This document shows, one piece after another, positions 1 through 9,621 of a stretch of DNA of 64,000 nucleotides. The DNA comes from Bartonella machadoae (GTDB lineage: Bacteria; Pseudomonadota; Alphaproteobacteria; Rhizobiales; Rhizobiaceae): positions 289,095-353,094 of the forward strand of contig NZ_CP087114.1 in the NCBI RefSeq assembly GCF_022559585.1, written 5' to 3'. The first letter of the stretch is position 1. Each line of letters opens with the position of its first letter. Position numbers and translations under genes: made by a program. The notes under the pieces were generated by a model. The model searched no databases and had not been told where the DNA came from. It worked only from the letters and a program-made list of their open reading frames with translations.

Positions 1-774
1 GTAGAATGGATAAAATGTTTAGCGCATGATGGCACGCTTTATAAAACATTTAATTTTGGTTTTTTTACATTTGGGGCTTCAAGCCGCGCTGAAACTGCGG
101 GATTAGGAGTTGCGATCATTGGTTCTCTGTACATGATGGCTATAGTTTTAGTGATTTCTCTTCCAATAGGGATAGCAACAGCTCTTTATTTGGAAGAATA
201 TGCACGTAAAACTAAATTTACGGATTTGATTGAAGTTAATATTAATAATCTTGCTGCTGTTCCTTCGATTGTTTTTGGTCTTTTAGGACTTGCTGTTTTT
301 GTTAATTTTTTTGGCTTACCACGTTCAGCTTCTTTTGTCGGTGGGCTTATCTTGGCTCTTATGACTCTCCCCACCATTATTATTGCAACACGTTCTGCTT
401 TGCGGGCGGTTCCTCTTTCTATTCGCGCGGCAGCTTTAGGACTGGGGGCATCAAAAACACAAATGGTTTTTCATCATGTTGTCCCTCTAGCCGCCCCTGG
501 TATTTTGACAGGCACGATTATTGGTGTCGCTCAAGCTCTTGGTGAAACAGCTCCATTGCTTTTGATTGGCATGGTTGCGTTTGTTGTAAATATTCCTGCG
601 ACTCCGATGGATCCAGCGACAGCTTTGCCTGTTCAAATTTTTATGTGGGCAGGTGAAGCAGAACGTGCTTTTGTTGAAAAAACCTCGGGTGCTATTATTG
701 TATTAATGATTTTTCTTGCAATCATGAATATTTCTGCTGTTTTTTTACGTCGACGATTTGAGCGGCGCAGATAA
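1..774 (+). CDS. pstA: Phosphate ABC transporter permease PstA (5' end outside window)
   Basis: Inner-membrane permease subunit of the high-affinity phosphate importer; it pairs with PstC and is energised by PstB. The reading frame is open from base 1, so the gene starts upstream. The first in-frame ATG (133) lies inside a membrane helix and is not a credible start. The visible part has several hydrophobic helices and the permease loop typical of binding-protein-dependent transporters (RAAALGLGASKTQMVFHHVV, then the PGILTG region) and ends in a basic RRRFERRR tail. pstB follows 59 bases downstream and phoU after that, the usual pst operon order. Family assignment is secure; only the N-terminus is missing. 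Confidence 0.95.
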   Translation, partial: VEWIKCLAHDGTLYKTFNFGFFTFGASSRAETAGLGVAIIGSLYMMAIVLVISLPIGIATALYLEEYARKTKFTDLIEVNINNLAAVPSIVFGLLGLAVFVNFFGLPRSASFVGGLILALMTLPTIIIATRSALRAVPLSIRAAALGLGASKTQMVFHHVVPLAAPGILTGTIIGVAQALGETAPLLLIGMVAFVVNIPATPMDPATALPVQIFMWAGEAERAFVEKTSGAIIVLMIFLAIMNISAVFLRRRFERRR

Positions 775-833
775 CTCTAATAAAGCAGTCACTTCGATAG
801 AGTTTATGTTTTAAAGTAAGGTGAGTTTTTGTA

Positions 834-1592
834 ATGAAAATTAAAATGCGTGGTCAGGATGTAAAAGTTTTTTATGGGGAGAAAGCCGCACTTCATGGTA
901 TTACTCTTGATATTCCAGAACATCAGGTTACAGCTTTGATAGGCCCTTCAGGTTGCGGCAAGTCGACTTTTTTGCGCTGTTTTAATCGTATGAATGATAC
1001 GATTGAAGGTGCGAAAATAACGGGTCTTATTACCTTAGATGGAAAAAATATTTATGACCAGAGGATTGATGTTGTAGAATTGCGTGCTCGTGTTGGTATG
1101 GTTTTTCAAAAGCCTAGTCCTTTTCCAAAATCTATATTTGAGAATGTTGCCTATGGACCACGCATTCATGGTCTGGTCAAATCGCGTGCCGAATTGCATG
1201 ATGTTGTTGAAAGAAGTTTGCGGCAGGCAGGGTTATTTGAAGAAGTAAAAGATCGTCTTCATGAGGCAGGAACAAGTTTATCAGGAGGACAACAACAGCG
1301 TTTATGTATTGCGCGTGCCATTGCAGTGAGTCCTGAAGTTATTTTGATGGATGAGCCCTGTTCAGCGCTAGATCCAATTGCCACGGCACGTATTGAAGAA
1401 CTTATCGATGCGTTACGAAAAAATTATACCATTGTTATTGTAACACATTCTATGCAACAGGCGGCACGTGTTTCTCAATATACGGCCATGTTTCATTTGG
1501 GGCATTTGGTAGAAGTTGGTGCAACTGAAATGATTTTTACCTCACCAAAAGAACAACGTACACAAGATTATATCACGGGGCGTTTTGGATAG
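834..1592 (+). CDS. pstB: Phosphate ABC transporter ATP-binding protein PstB
   Basis: Cytoplasmic ATPase of the phosphate importer. At 252 residues it has normal length. Walker [10 protein letters not shown] is at about residues 37-45, the ABC signature LSGGQQQ at 149-155, Walker B VILMDEP at 169-175, and a switch histidine follows in [10 protein letters not shown]. The PstB-specific N-terminal text ([17 protein letters not shown]) separates it from other ABC ATPases. The ATG at 834 is preceded by a purine-rich AAGGTGAG Shine-Dalgarno. It sits between pstA and phoU on one strand, so co-transcription is expected. Confidence 0.97.
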   Translation: MKIKMRGQDVKVFYGEKAALHGITLDIPEHQVTALIGPSGCGKSTFLRCFNRMNDTIEGAKITGLITLDGKNIYDQRIDVVELRARVGMVFQKPSPFPKSIFENVAYGPRIHGLVKSRAELHDVVERSLRQAGLFEEVKDRLHEAGTSLSGGQQQRLCIARAIAVSPEVILMDEPCSALDPIATARIEELIDALRKNYTIVIVTHSMQQAARVSQYTAMFHLGHLVEVGATEMIFTSPKEQRTQDYITGRFG

Positions 1593-1613
1593 GTAAATTG
1601 AGGAGTATAAGAT

Positions 1614-2336
1614 ATGTCTAAGAACCATACGGTCCGTTCTTATGATGCAGAACTAAAATATTTGAAAGCAAGGATTACAGCAATGGGGAGCCATGCAGAA
1701 CGAATGATTGAACGTTCTGTTGCATCAATTGTCTGTAGTGATCTTCAACTTGCGACGGAAGTTATTGCGGATGATTTGTTTTTAGATGAAGCAGAACGTG
1801 ACATTGATGAAAAAGCGATTACCATTATTTGCAAACGTCAACCAATGGCGGTTGATCTACGTGAGATCATTGGCGCCATTCGTATTTCTGCTGATCTTGA
1901 GCGGATTGGGGATATGGCCAAAAATATTGCTAAGCGAACGGTAGCACTTTCAGAAACACGTCAATCGGCGGCTTTTTATCATGGGCTTGAAACAATTACA
2001 GCTTTAGCCCTCAATCAGTTAAAGGAAGTATTGAGCGCTTACACGAGTCGTTTATTGGAACGTGTTGATGCGGTACGTGAGCGTGATGGTAAAATTGATG
2101 CTTTATATACCTCTCTTTTTCGTGAGCTTTTAACGTATATGATGGAAGATGCGCGCAATATTACGGTTTGTACGCATTTACTTTTTTGTTTAAAAAATAT
2201 TGAACGGATTGGTGATCATGTTACCAATATTGCGGAAATGCTGCATTATATCATAACAGGTTACCATATGTCTTCTGATCGTCCTCGCGATGATCTTACC
2301 TATAAAGTTGGAGTTGGGGAGAAAAAAAGAGATTAA
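1614..2336 (+). CDS. phoU: Phosphate-specific transport accessory protein PhoU
   Basis: Negative regulator that links the Pst transporter to the PhoR/PhoB two-component system and limits phosphate uptake. At 240 residues it is standard length, made of two similar three-helix PhoU repeats. Each repeat carries the metal-binding E/DxxxD-type motif around ISADLERIGDMAKNIA (about residues 90-105) and its partner LKNIERIGDHVTNIAE (about 190-205). The ATG at 1614 has GAGGAG upstream. It starts 21 bases after pstB. In many relatives phoB follows; here a 600-base gap follows instead. Confidence 0.96.
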   Translation: MSKNHTVRSYDAELKYLKARITAMGSHAERMIERSVASIVCSDLQLATEVIADDLFLDEAERDIDEKAITIICKRQPMAVDLREIIGAIRISADLERIGDMAKNIAKRTVALSETRQSAAFYHGLETITALALNQLKEVLSAYTSRLLERVDAVRERDGKIDALYTSLFRELLTYMMEDARNITVCTHLLFCLKNIERIGDHVTNIAEMLHYIITGYHMSSDRPRDDLTYKVGVGEKKRD

Positions 2337-2942
2337 ACTTTCTCTTAGTTATTAAAATAAGCTTTTTTTATGAAAGATAAAAACCATTGAGGTACTTGCT
2401 GACGACTTTCCTACAGTATAGATGTAGGTAAAGTATGCAAAGTGTATTATAGGTAAACGCAAGAAAAAGTGTAGAAATTTACAAGCAATATTGTGGGTTT
2501 TGCAGTTCTCTTTTGGTATATTTTATTCAGAGAAATATTATCATCCGTTTAGTTTGGAACGGAGGAAAAACTTCTTTCTAATGATTTTCTTAAATTTATA
2601 TTGAAGAGGATATGCGTATTTGTTTTTTAAATGCAGACAGTTTTAGGTTCATAACTTTTGTGTATATAAAATTATTGAGAATTTTTTAGAGAAATAATAT
2701 TTTATCGCCCTTAAAACATGAGGGTTAATATTGCATGGCTATTTTCACAATAATAACAATATCGATTGATTAACAATTTTTTATTTTTTACTTAGCATAA
2801 ATAGCTCTGAATGACTCCTTGTATTAAAATTTTACTAAGTTGTAACAATTAACGGTATACTTTCTTTGAAGATACCTATACAACAGAGACAATCTATTCA
2901 AATTTTGAATGCTTTAAAGACGTAAAAATTGTGTTATATAAA
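2337..2942. other. Intergenic region after phoU
   Basis: About 600 AT-rich bases without a convincing ORF, RNA gene or repeat. The T-rich stretch just after phoU could stop transcription but forms no strong hairpin. The promoter of the following hydrolase gene is expected near 2820-2930, but I cannot point to clear boxes. phoB, which often follows phoU in Rhizobiales, is absent. Confidence 0.5.
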
Positions 2943-3794
2943 ATGAAGAAAAATTATTGGACTGTTTTTTTTACCTGTTTTCTAGCGCCATTTATTATTG
3001 TGGGATGTGCGACGAATCATTTTTGTGCTGGTAAAGTGAATGAAAATGAGAAGACGAAGACAGTAATGTATCCATTGACAGAGCGTCAATGCCTTATGCG
3101 TGCAATGTATTTTGAATCAAATCGTACAAGCTTTGAAGGGATGATTGCTGTTGGAACAGTTGTTATGAACCGTGTTAATTCAAGTGCTTATCCAAAAACG
3201 ATTTGTGGTGTTGTTGGTCAATATAAACAATTTGCTCCTGGTGTTTTAACGCGCCCTATGAAAGAATCTGCCTCTGTTGCTCTTGCTAAAAAAGCAGCTG
3301 ATGCTGTTTTACGCGGCGAACGCGATAAAAAACTTAAAAACGCTAAGTTTTTTCATACAGCAGGTTTATCCTTCCCTTATAAAAACATGCATTATGTTCG
3401 TGTTGCGGGGGGTAATGCTTTTTATGAAAAGCGTTCACGTAACGGATTGTTACAGGTTCCTTCTAACGATCGTCCTTATGATGTTGCTTATGCTTTTGCC
3501 CAAGAACGTTCTGGCAATATACCGAGTATCATGCATGCAAACTTAGCAAGTAAAGAAATACAAGCAGAGGAAGAACACAATGTGTCTTCTTCGATAGAGG
3601 TCGCTCAGGTGAATAAAGTGCGTGCGACGTCTTTTGTCACAGTACAACTTAATAAAGTTCCTATTCCCACAGATGCACCGCATCGTGTAGGGCAGGAAGG
3701 AGAAAGCAAATCAATAGTAGCTTATACTATGCCCTCATCAGATCAGTTAAATGCAATTGTTACAATGTTAGAAAAACGGTACATAAACAGATAG
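2943..3794 (+). CDS. SleB-like cell-wall hydrolase, lipoprotein
   Basis: Predicted peptidoglycan hydrolase of the SleB/CwlJ family (Hydrolase_2). The catalytic-type segment RAMYFESNRTSFEGMIAVG and VVMNRV lies around residues 48-75, followed by conserved CGVVGQYKQFAP and AKFFHTAG. The N-terminus MKKNYWTVFFTCFLAPFIIV followed by GC is a lipoprotein signal with the lipidated cysteine near residue 22, so it should be anchored to a membrane facing the periplasm. The frame also allows a GTG at 2931, but the ATG at 2943 gives a proper signal peptide. The C-terminal third (after about residue 190) is not recognised. In spores SleB cleaves cortex; in Gram-negatives the family is thought to trim cell wall. 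The exact substrate is unknown. Confidence 0.82.
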   Translation: MKKNYWTVFFTCFLAPFIIVGCATNHFCAGKVNENEKTKTVMYPLTERQCLMRAMYFESNRTSFEGMIAVGTVVMNRVNSSAYPKTICGVVGQYKQFAPGVLTRPMKESASVALAKKAADAVLRGERDKKLKNAKFFHTAGLSFPYKNMHYVRVAGGNAFYEKRSRNGLLQVPSNDRPYDVAYAFAQERSGNIPSIMHANLASKEIQAEEEHNVSSSIEVAQVNKVRATSFVTVQLNKVPIPTDAPHRVGQEGESKSIVAYTMPSSDQLNAIVTMLEKRYINR

Positions 3795-3825
3795 TTTTTT
3801 CACAGCCAAAGTAAGGATATTGGTA

Positions 3826-5073
3826 ATGGAGTTTGATATGCATGAGGCGATTTCGCCTGAAAAACTGAATCGTCTTGCAGAAGTTACAGTAAAAGTTGGG
3901 TTGAATTTACAAGAGGGGCAAGATCTTATTTTGACAGCTCCTGTTTCAGCATTACCACTTGTTCGGCGTATTGCATATCATGCTTATAAGGTTGGTGCTG
4001 GTGTGATTACACCACTTTTTAGTGATGATATATTATCGCTTACACGTTTTGAAAATGCACATACTGCTAGTTTTGATTGTGCACCTTCTTGGCTATATGA
4101 GGGAATGGCAAAGGGTTTTGGAAATGGAGCTGCGCGTTTGGCTATTGTTGGTGATAATCCTTTGCTGCTTTCCAATCAAGATTTTGATAAGATTGCCCGT
4201 TTAAACAAGGCTACGTCAATAGCTTATCAGCCTGCTCTCAAAAAAATATCGAATTTTGCCATGAACTGGTCAATTGTTGCTTATCCAACAGCAGGATGGG
4301 CTGAGGCGATATTTCCTTCTTTACCACTTAATGAGGCGATTAAGAAATTAGCGGATGCAATTTTTGCTGCTTCACGTGTTACAGAAGAGGATTCTGTGCA
4401 TGCGTGGGTTACGCATAATGCAACTTTGAAGAAACGTTCATCTTGGCTCAATGAGCAGCGTTTTTCTGCTTTACATTTTACAGGGCCAGGGACGGATTTA
4501 AGAGTTGGTTTGGCAGATGATCATGAATGGCATGGTGGTGCATCTGCTGCGCAAAATGGTGTTGTTTGTAACCCTAATATTCCAACAGAAGAAGTCTTTA
4601 CCACTCCTCATGCACGTAAGGTTGAGGGTTTTGTTCGTTCGACAAAGCCCCTTTCTTATCAAGGAGCGCTTATTGATAATATTGAAGTACGGTTTGAAGC
4701 AGGGCGTATTGTTGATGCACGTGCTTCAGCAGGCCAAGAGGTTTTGCAAAATATTTTACAAAGTGATGAGGGAGCGAGTCGATTAGGAGAAGTTGCTCTT
4801 GTTCCACATTCTTCACCAATTTCTAAGAGCGACCTTCTTTTTTACAATACATTATTTGATGAAAATGCAGCCTGTCATATTGCTTTAGGTCAATGTTATT
4901 CCAAATGCTTTTTAGATGGAGCCTCATTGACGGCGGAGGAGATTGCAGCGCGTGGTGGTAATAAAAGTATGATTCATATTGACTGGATGATTGGATCTGG
5001 TGAAATCGATATAGATGGCATTGCGCAGAATGGCACAAAAGTTCCTGTATTTCGTAAAGGTGAGTGGGCTTAA
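3826..5073 (+). CDS. M29-family aminopeptidase
   Basis: Cytoplasmic metallo-aminopeptidase of the thermophilic protease family (AmpS/PepS-like). The length of 415 residues fits. Recognisable features are the N-terminal LNRLAEVTVKVGLNLQEGQD, the metal-site region FTGPGTDLRVGL, PNIPTEEVFTTPHARKVEG, GGNKSMIHIDWMIGSGEIDI and the catalytic-side GASRLGEVALVPHSSPIS. The frame opens with TTG at 3820, but AAGTAAGGA at 3809-3817 is better spaced for the ATG at 3826. The gene stands 31 bases after the SleB-like gene and upstream of mutM. No regulatory signal is seen. Confidence 0.9.
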   Translation: MEFDMHEAISPEKLNRLAEVTVKVGLNLQEGQDLILTAPVSALPLVRRIAYHAYKVGAGVITPLFSDDILSLTRFENAHTASFDCAPSWLYEGMAKGFGNGAARLAIVGDNPLLLSNQDFDKIARLNKATSIAYQPALKKISNFAMNWSIVAYPTAGWAEAIFPSLPLNEAIKKLADAIFAASRVTEEDSVHAWVTHNATLKKRSSWLNEQRFSALHFTGPGTDLRVGLADDHEWHGGASAAQNGVVCNPNIPTEEVFTTPHARKVEGFVRSTKPLSYQGALIDNIEVRFEAGRIVDARASAGQEVLQNILQSDEGASRLGEVALVPHSSPISKSDLLFYNTLFDENAACHIALGQCYSKCFLDGASLTAEEIAARGGNKSMIHIDWMIGSGEIDIDGIAQNGTKVPVFRKGEWA

Positions 5074-5127
5074 TATTATTGTTTTCAATGGTACTTTGTT
5101 AGAAAATATATAACTTTAAAAAGAGTA

Positions 5128-6003
5128 ATGCCCGAGCTTCCTGAAGTAGAAACCGTTCGTCGTGGGTTGGAGCCCGTTGTAACGGGTGCGAAGATTATCT
5201 CTGTCACACTTCACCGAAAGGATTTACGGTTTCCTTTCCCTGAGGCGTTTTCTAAACAGCTTATGGGAAGGACAATTCTGGAACTTGGTAGACGTGCAAA
5301 ATATTTGTTGTTTCATCTTTCGCACAATGAAACGATTTTAAGTCATTTAGGCATGTCAGGATCATGGCGTATAGAGGATGATCTTTTAGGAACAACATCT
5401 TCTGTTCCAAGCAAATTTGTTAAACATGACCACTTTGTCATGGATATTCAGGCAAAAGAAGGTAAAGTTTATCATCTTGTCTATAATGATCCGCGTCGTT
5501 TTGGGTTTATGCTTTTAGTTGAGACGGGCAGGCTTTATGCGCATCCGCTTTTAAAGAAGTTAGGGCTCGAGCCGATGAGCAATGCGTTTTCTGGTCGTTA
5601 TTTACAAAAGGTTTTTGTTAATAAAAAAACATCCCTTAAAGGCGTTTTGCTTGATCAGTCTATTGTTGCGGGTCTTGGAAATATTTATGTTTGCGAAGCG
5701 CTATGGCGTAGTCGTTTATCTCCACAACGTGGTGCATTTACATTAGCGTTGAAAACTGTTCGTGCACGCGAATTGGCAGATTCTTTAGCACAGAATATAC
5801 GCGCTGTGATTTCTGAAGCCATTTTGTCTGGTGGCTCTTCTTTACGTGATTATGTACAAGTAGATGGTTCTCTTGGTTATTTTCAACATGCTTTTTCGGT
5901 TTATGGACGCGAAGGAAAAGCATGTTTGCGATGTGCAACGCCTATTATACGCATTTTGCAGCTGGGACGTTCAAGTTTTTACTGTTCACAGTGTCAAAAA
6001 TGA
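5128..6003 (+). CDS. mutM: Formamidopyrimidine-DNA glycosylase MutM (Fpg)
   Basis: Base-excision repair glycosylase/AP lyase that removes 8-oxoguanine and formamidopyrimidines. The start is fixed by MPELPEVE, where Pro2 becomes the catalytic N-terminal amine after Met removal and Glu3 is essential. A conserved lysine lies in GRRAKYLLFHL and the H2TH region in VVAGLGNIYVCEALW. The C-terminal zinc finger is complete as C-x2-C ... C-x2-C (CLRCATP to YCSQC). At 291 residues it has normal length. It stands alone, 54 bases after the aminopeptidase. Confidence 0.97.
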   Translation: MPELPEVETVRRGLEPVVTGAKIISVTLHRKDLRFPFPEAFSKQLMGRTILELGRRAKYLLFHLSHNETILSHLGMSGSWRIEDDLLGTTSSVPSKFVKHDHFVMDIQAKEGKVYHLVYNDPRRFGFMLLVETGRLYAHPLLKKLGLEPMSNAFSGRYLQKVFVNKKTSLKGVLLDQSIVAGLGNIYVCEALWRSRLSPQRGAFTLALKTVRARELADSLAQNIRAVISEAILSGGSSLRDYVQVDGSLGYFQHAFSVYGREGKACLRCATPIIRILQLGRSSFYCSQCQK

Positions 6004-6077
6004 CAGAGGTCTCTTGCAAAATTCTACGAGAGGCTTAAAGTCGTACTGATAATTAATAAGGTTTGAGAGGTTTTTTT

Positions 6078-7472
6078 ATGCTGAATAAAGTACTAACACA
6101 TATTGATGATAATATAGAAAAGAGCCTTGAACGCCTTTTTTCTCTTTTACGTTTTCAATCGATTTCAACGGATTCGGCTTATAAGGATGAGTGTCGTAAA
6201 GCAGCTGACTGGCTGGTAGAAGATTTAAAAACGATAGGTTTTGAGGCTTCACGTCGAGATACACCGGGGCATCCCGTGGTTGTTGGGCATCATCCAGGGC
6301 CTTCAGATGATTGTTTACATGTTTTGTTTTACGGACATTATGATGTTCAACCTGTTGATCCGCTAAATTTATGGGAAGATGATCCATTTGCACCTTCTTT
6401 AAAAGAGCGGGATGGAAAGAAAGTTATTTGTGCTCGTGGAGCTTCAGATGACAAAGGTCAAGTTATGACATTTATTGAGGCATGTCGTGCTTATAAGAAA
6501 GAAACAGGACAGCTTCCTGTTAAAGTTACTATTTTATGTGAAGGTGAAGAAGAAAGTGCGTCTCCTTCTCTTGCACCTTTTTTAAGAGCAAATAAAGATG
6601 AACTTAAAGCTGATTGCGCATTGGTTTGTGATACGTCGATGTGGGATGCAAAGACACCCTCTATTGCTCTTTCTCTTCGGGGTATTATGGCAGAAGAGAT
6701 CACCATTACAGCAGCTAATCGTGATTTGCATTCTGGTGCTTTTGGAGGTGTAGCCGCCAATCCCATTCGTATTTTAACGAAGATTTTAGCAGGGCTTCAT
6801 GATGAAAATAATAGGGTCACAATTCCTGGTTTTTATGATGGCGTAGAAGAAACGCCTGCACATATTTTGCAATCTTGGAATGCGCTTGATTGTAGTGCTG
6901 ACAGCTTTCTTGGTCCTATAGGACTTTCCATTCCTTTTGGGGAAAAAGGACGCGGTCTTTTGGAGCTTCTCTGGGCGCGTCCTACAGCAGAAATGAATGG
7001 GATTAGTGGAGGCTATGAAGGGGAAGGGATGAAAACGGTTATTGCGTCTCAGGCAAGTGCAAAAATATCATGTCGTTTAGTCCATAAACAAGATCCAGAG
7101 AAAATACGTCAAGCTTTTCGTGATTATGTCCGCAGCGCGATACCTGCTGACTGTACGGTGACATTTAAGAACCACGGTTCTTCTCCAGCAATGCAGCTTC
7201 CCAGTGATTCATCCTTTATCAAGGCAGCAAAGGATGCTTTATCGCAAGAGTGGGAAGTTTCCGCTGTATTAACAGGTATGGGTGGTTCGATTCCCGTTGT
7301 CGCGGATTTTCAGTCAATCCTTGGCATGGAAAGCCTTTTGGTTGGCTTTGCTCTGTCTGATGATCGTATTCATTCACCTAATGAAAAATATAATCTCACA
7401 TCGTTTCATAAAGGGCAGCGGTCTTGGGCACGTATTCTTGCATCTTTAGCAAATAGGAGGGTAAATGACTGA
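6078..7472 (+). CDS. M20-family dipeptidase
   Basis: Zinc-dependent dipeptidase of the M20 (CNDP/DapE/ArgE-like) family, cytoplasmic, probably cleaving small peptides. Metal-ligand motifs are visible: FYGHYDVQP near residue 86, ARGASDDKGQ near 121, CEGEEESASP near 154, and the terminal histidine region RIHSPNEKYNL near 437. The lid/dimerisation domain lies between. An in-frame TTG at 6063 exists, but GAGAGG at 6065-6070 supports the ATG at 6078, giving 464 residues. Its end overlaps the RNase D-like gene by 8 bases, so the two are probably translationally coupled. Confidence 0.92.
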   Translation: MLNKVLTHIDDNIEKSLERLFSLLRFQSISTDSAYKDECRKAADWLVEDLKTIGFEASRRDTPGHPVVVGHHPGPSDDCLHVLFYGHYDVQPVDPLNLWEDDPFAPSLKERDGKKVICARGASDDKGQVMTFIEACRAYKKETGQLPVKVTILCEGEEESASPSLAPFLRANKDELKADCALVCDTSMWDAKTPSIALSLRGIMAEEITITAANRDLHSGAFGGVAANPIRILTKILAGLHDENNRVTIPGFYDGVEETPAHILQSWNALDCSADSFLGPIGLSIPFGEKGRGLLELLWARPTAEMNGISGGYEGEGMKTVIASQASAKISCRLVHKQDPEKIRQAFRDYVRSAIPADCTVTFKNHGSSPAMQLPSDSSFIKAAKDALSQEWEVSAVLTGMGGSIPVVADFQSILGMESLLVGFALSDDRIHSPNEKYNLTSFHKGQRSWARILASLANRRVND

Positions 7473-8091
7473 GATCCGCGTCCATCAAGGTGATTTACCA
7501 AATTTAGAGAATTATCAAAGAGATTCTGTTGCGATTGATACTGAAACTCTGGGATTACAACCATACCGAGATCGTTTGTGTGTAGTTCAGCTTTCTTCTG
7601 GAGATGGTACTGCTGACATTATACAGATTGCGAAAGGGCAGAAGAGTGCTCCCAATTTGGTTAAATTACTTGAAGATAAGGCCATCACCAAGATATTTCA
7701 TTTTGGGCGTTTTGATCTTGCTATTTTAGCACATACATTTGGCGTTATGCCTGAGGTGGTTTTTTGCACAAAAATTGCTTCGAAACTCACACGTACCTAC
7801 ACGGATCGTCATGGATTAAAGGAAATTTGTAGCGAATTACTCAATATAAATATTTCTAAACAGCAGCAATCTTCAGATTGGGCAGCAGAAACTTTATCAC
7901 GTGCGCAAATTGAATATGCTGCATCGGATGTTTTATATTTGCATCGTTTAAGAGATATCTTTGAAGAACGTTTAAGACGTGAAGAGCGCGAACATGTTGC
8001 AAAGGCATGTTTTCAATTTTTGCCAGTGAGGGCAAAACTTGATCTTTTGGGATGGTCAGAGGTTGATATCTTCGCGCATGGTTCAGTTTAG
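7465..8091 (+). CDS. rnd: Ribonuclease D-like 3'-5' exonuclease
   Basis: DEDDy-type exonuclease, presumably acting on RNA. Exo I is AIDTET (Asp25, Glu27), Exo II is FHFGRFD (Asp84) and Exo III is YAASDVLYLH (Tyr151, Asp155). At 208 residues it contains only the nuclease domain and lacks the C-terminal HRDC domains of full-length RNase D. This short form is common in alphaproteobacteria, so it need not be a truncation. The ATG lies behind AGGAGG inside the end of the M20 gene. A strong hairpin terminator follows 47 bases after the stop. Confidence 0.88.
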   Translation: MTEIRVHQGDLPNLENYQRDSVAIDTETLGLQPYRDRLCVVQLSSGDGTADIIQIAKGQKSAPNLVKLLEDKAITKIFHFGRFDLAILAHTFGVMPEVVFCTKIASKLTRTYTDRHGLKEICSELLNINISKQQQSSDWAAETLSRAQIEYAASDVLYLHRLRDIFEERLRREEREHVAKACFQFLPVRAKLDLLGWSEVDIFAHGSV

Positions 8092-8137
8092 AAATGCATT
8101 TTTAAACGGAATAATAAAAGTTATTGATGCTACAGAA

Positions 8138-8170
8138 CAAAATGCCCATATACTATGGGCATTTTGTTTT
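8138..8170 (+). terminator. Rho-independent terminator after rnd
   Basis: A perfect 13-bp inverted repeat (8138-8150 with 8154-8166, loop TAC) containing TGCCCATA/TATGGGCA is followed by a T-rich tail. It closes the M20/rnd transcript. Confidence 0.85.
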
Positions 8171-8667
8171 CTCATATTTTTTATGATAAAATTTTATGGT
8201 ATAATTTTAATAGAGAGACTGCTGTTGCTTTTGAAGATTATACAATAAAATATATTTATGAAGCCAATTTTTCTGCTTTTGTTTTTATTGTGCGGTTTAC
8301 AAAAATTCATGGGAAGGGGCGAGAGTAGAAAATAGGGGTAATCAGTATTACGTAGACAGTTTTCTATACAAATGCTATCGGGTTTGTATTGTACATGCGA
8401 GATGAAACATCTTGATAGAGAAAGGCATTGATAAATGCCCATTTTTTTATGGTCTATTTGTGTGGGCAGATTATATTTTCATTTATTACAAAGCCAGCAA
8501 TTTCTACATTACCATAGCTTAAAAAATTGCATTTTTTAATAAAACTGCTCTCAAACACCACTTTTAGATTTTTTTCTTCTCTCTGTTAAGCATATCGTTT
8601 TTTATGGAAATTTGAAATGATAACACTAAGTAAAATTCATTATGGATATTTATAAGGAGTTAGATTG

Positions 8668-8970
8668 ATGAATCCGAAATATTTTATTACAACTTTTGCT
8701 ACTTTTTTTTCAATTTCTGTAGCTCAGGGAGGTAGTCTTAAGGCTGTTCAAAAGCGAGTAGAGGGAATACCTTCTTCTGTTTTTCCAAATGAACAAGGGA
8801 GCTACAGTTTGTCTAAAGCTTTTCAAGCGAAGTTTTCTTGTCTTGATAATGATCAGCAACAACAGGCTGTTAAGTTGGTACCAGTATCCTCATCAGCGAA
8901 AAGAAAAGGTCCAAGATCTGGCAGAAAAGGAGGTCGGCCAAGTTTGTTTAGAGGTCCGATGAGTTTTTAA
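8668..8970 (+). CDS. Small secreted basic protein, unknown
   Basis: A 100-residue protein that I do not recognise. The ATG at 8668 has AAGGAG 9 bases upstream; the frame also allows a TTG at 8665. The N-terminus MNPKYFITTFATFFSISVAQ is a plausible Sec signal peptide, cleaved near AQG-GS. The middle is polar and Gln-rich (DNDQQQQAV). The C-terminus is very basic and Gly/Arg-rich (KRKGPRSGRKGGRPS). It stands alone between the rnd terminator and the hbp array. Good start signals and signal peptide argue for a real gene; the function is open. Confidence 0.6.
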   Translation: MNPKYFITTFATFFSISVAQGGSLKAVQKRVEGIPSSVFPNEQGSYSLSKAFQAKFSCLDNDQQQQAVKLVPVSSSAKRKGPRSGRKGGRPSLFRGPMSF

Positions 8971-9621
8971 TAAGCGAAGAATAACAGTTAAGAGGCATCA
9001 TTTTGCTCTGGGTAAGCGGAGGGGATTAAGGGGGTATAGCTTAAAGGGAGGCAAGTATTTATTTGCGTTTTTAGGTGTGATGCCGGTTTTGTGGTTGGAG
9101 AATGTGTTATTTCAATGTGCGTATTTTGATTGAGATAACAGGAAAGAAAGGCATGAGAGCAATAGAGAGTTAGAGTGTTCGTGATTTTGCTTACTTTGAG
9201 ATTTTTTTATTATAAAAGAAATGAGGGGACTTTCTTTTTAGTTGAAAGAAAAAGCTAAGAGGCCAACCTATTATAGACTATTACAGAGAGTATTTTGGTA
9301 GTTAAATTCGAAGATGTTGTTTGTATATTTTTTGAGAATATTTCATTATTACAATAACCATCAGCGTATCATTTTCATAGAGAATGTTGTTCAGACTTTG
9401 GAGAAAATACATAAAGAACGGCAGTGAGTTTGATTGAAAGGATTAGTTTCTACAGTGCTATAGTTTACAAGTTTTCATTCATGATAGATCAAATGGCTAA
9501 AGGAGGGAGGGGAGTTAAGTTCTTTGTTTTTTCTATGGGTGTATCATTTTTACTACAGATATCTATAAAGGGGGCTCTATATGGGATTGTGTGTTCAAAT
9601 ATTCAGCTATGGAGAGAAATT
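8971..9621. other. Gene-free leader region of the hbp array
   Basis: About 650 bases with no recognisable gene. An ATG-less upstream extension of the first hbp frame starts at 9424, but it precedes a complete signal peptide and is not credible coding sequence. The last 80 bases hold the element shared by all hbp copies. Nothing else was identified. Confidence 0.5.
9543..9564 (+). promoter_or_regulatory. hbp upstream element, copy 1
   Basis: The core TTTTACTACAGATAT lies 58 bases before the first hbp ATG. It aligns with similar sequences before the other four paralogues (consensus TTTTnCTAyAGATwT). Function is inferred: promoter or heme/iron-responsive operator. Confidence 0.5.

Noticed and set aside
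9424..9621. 66-codon N-terminal extension of the first Hbp protein
   Set aside because: The ATG at 9622 has a ribosome-binding site and begins a typical signal peptide identical in style to the paralogues; the extension would bury it.
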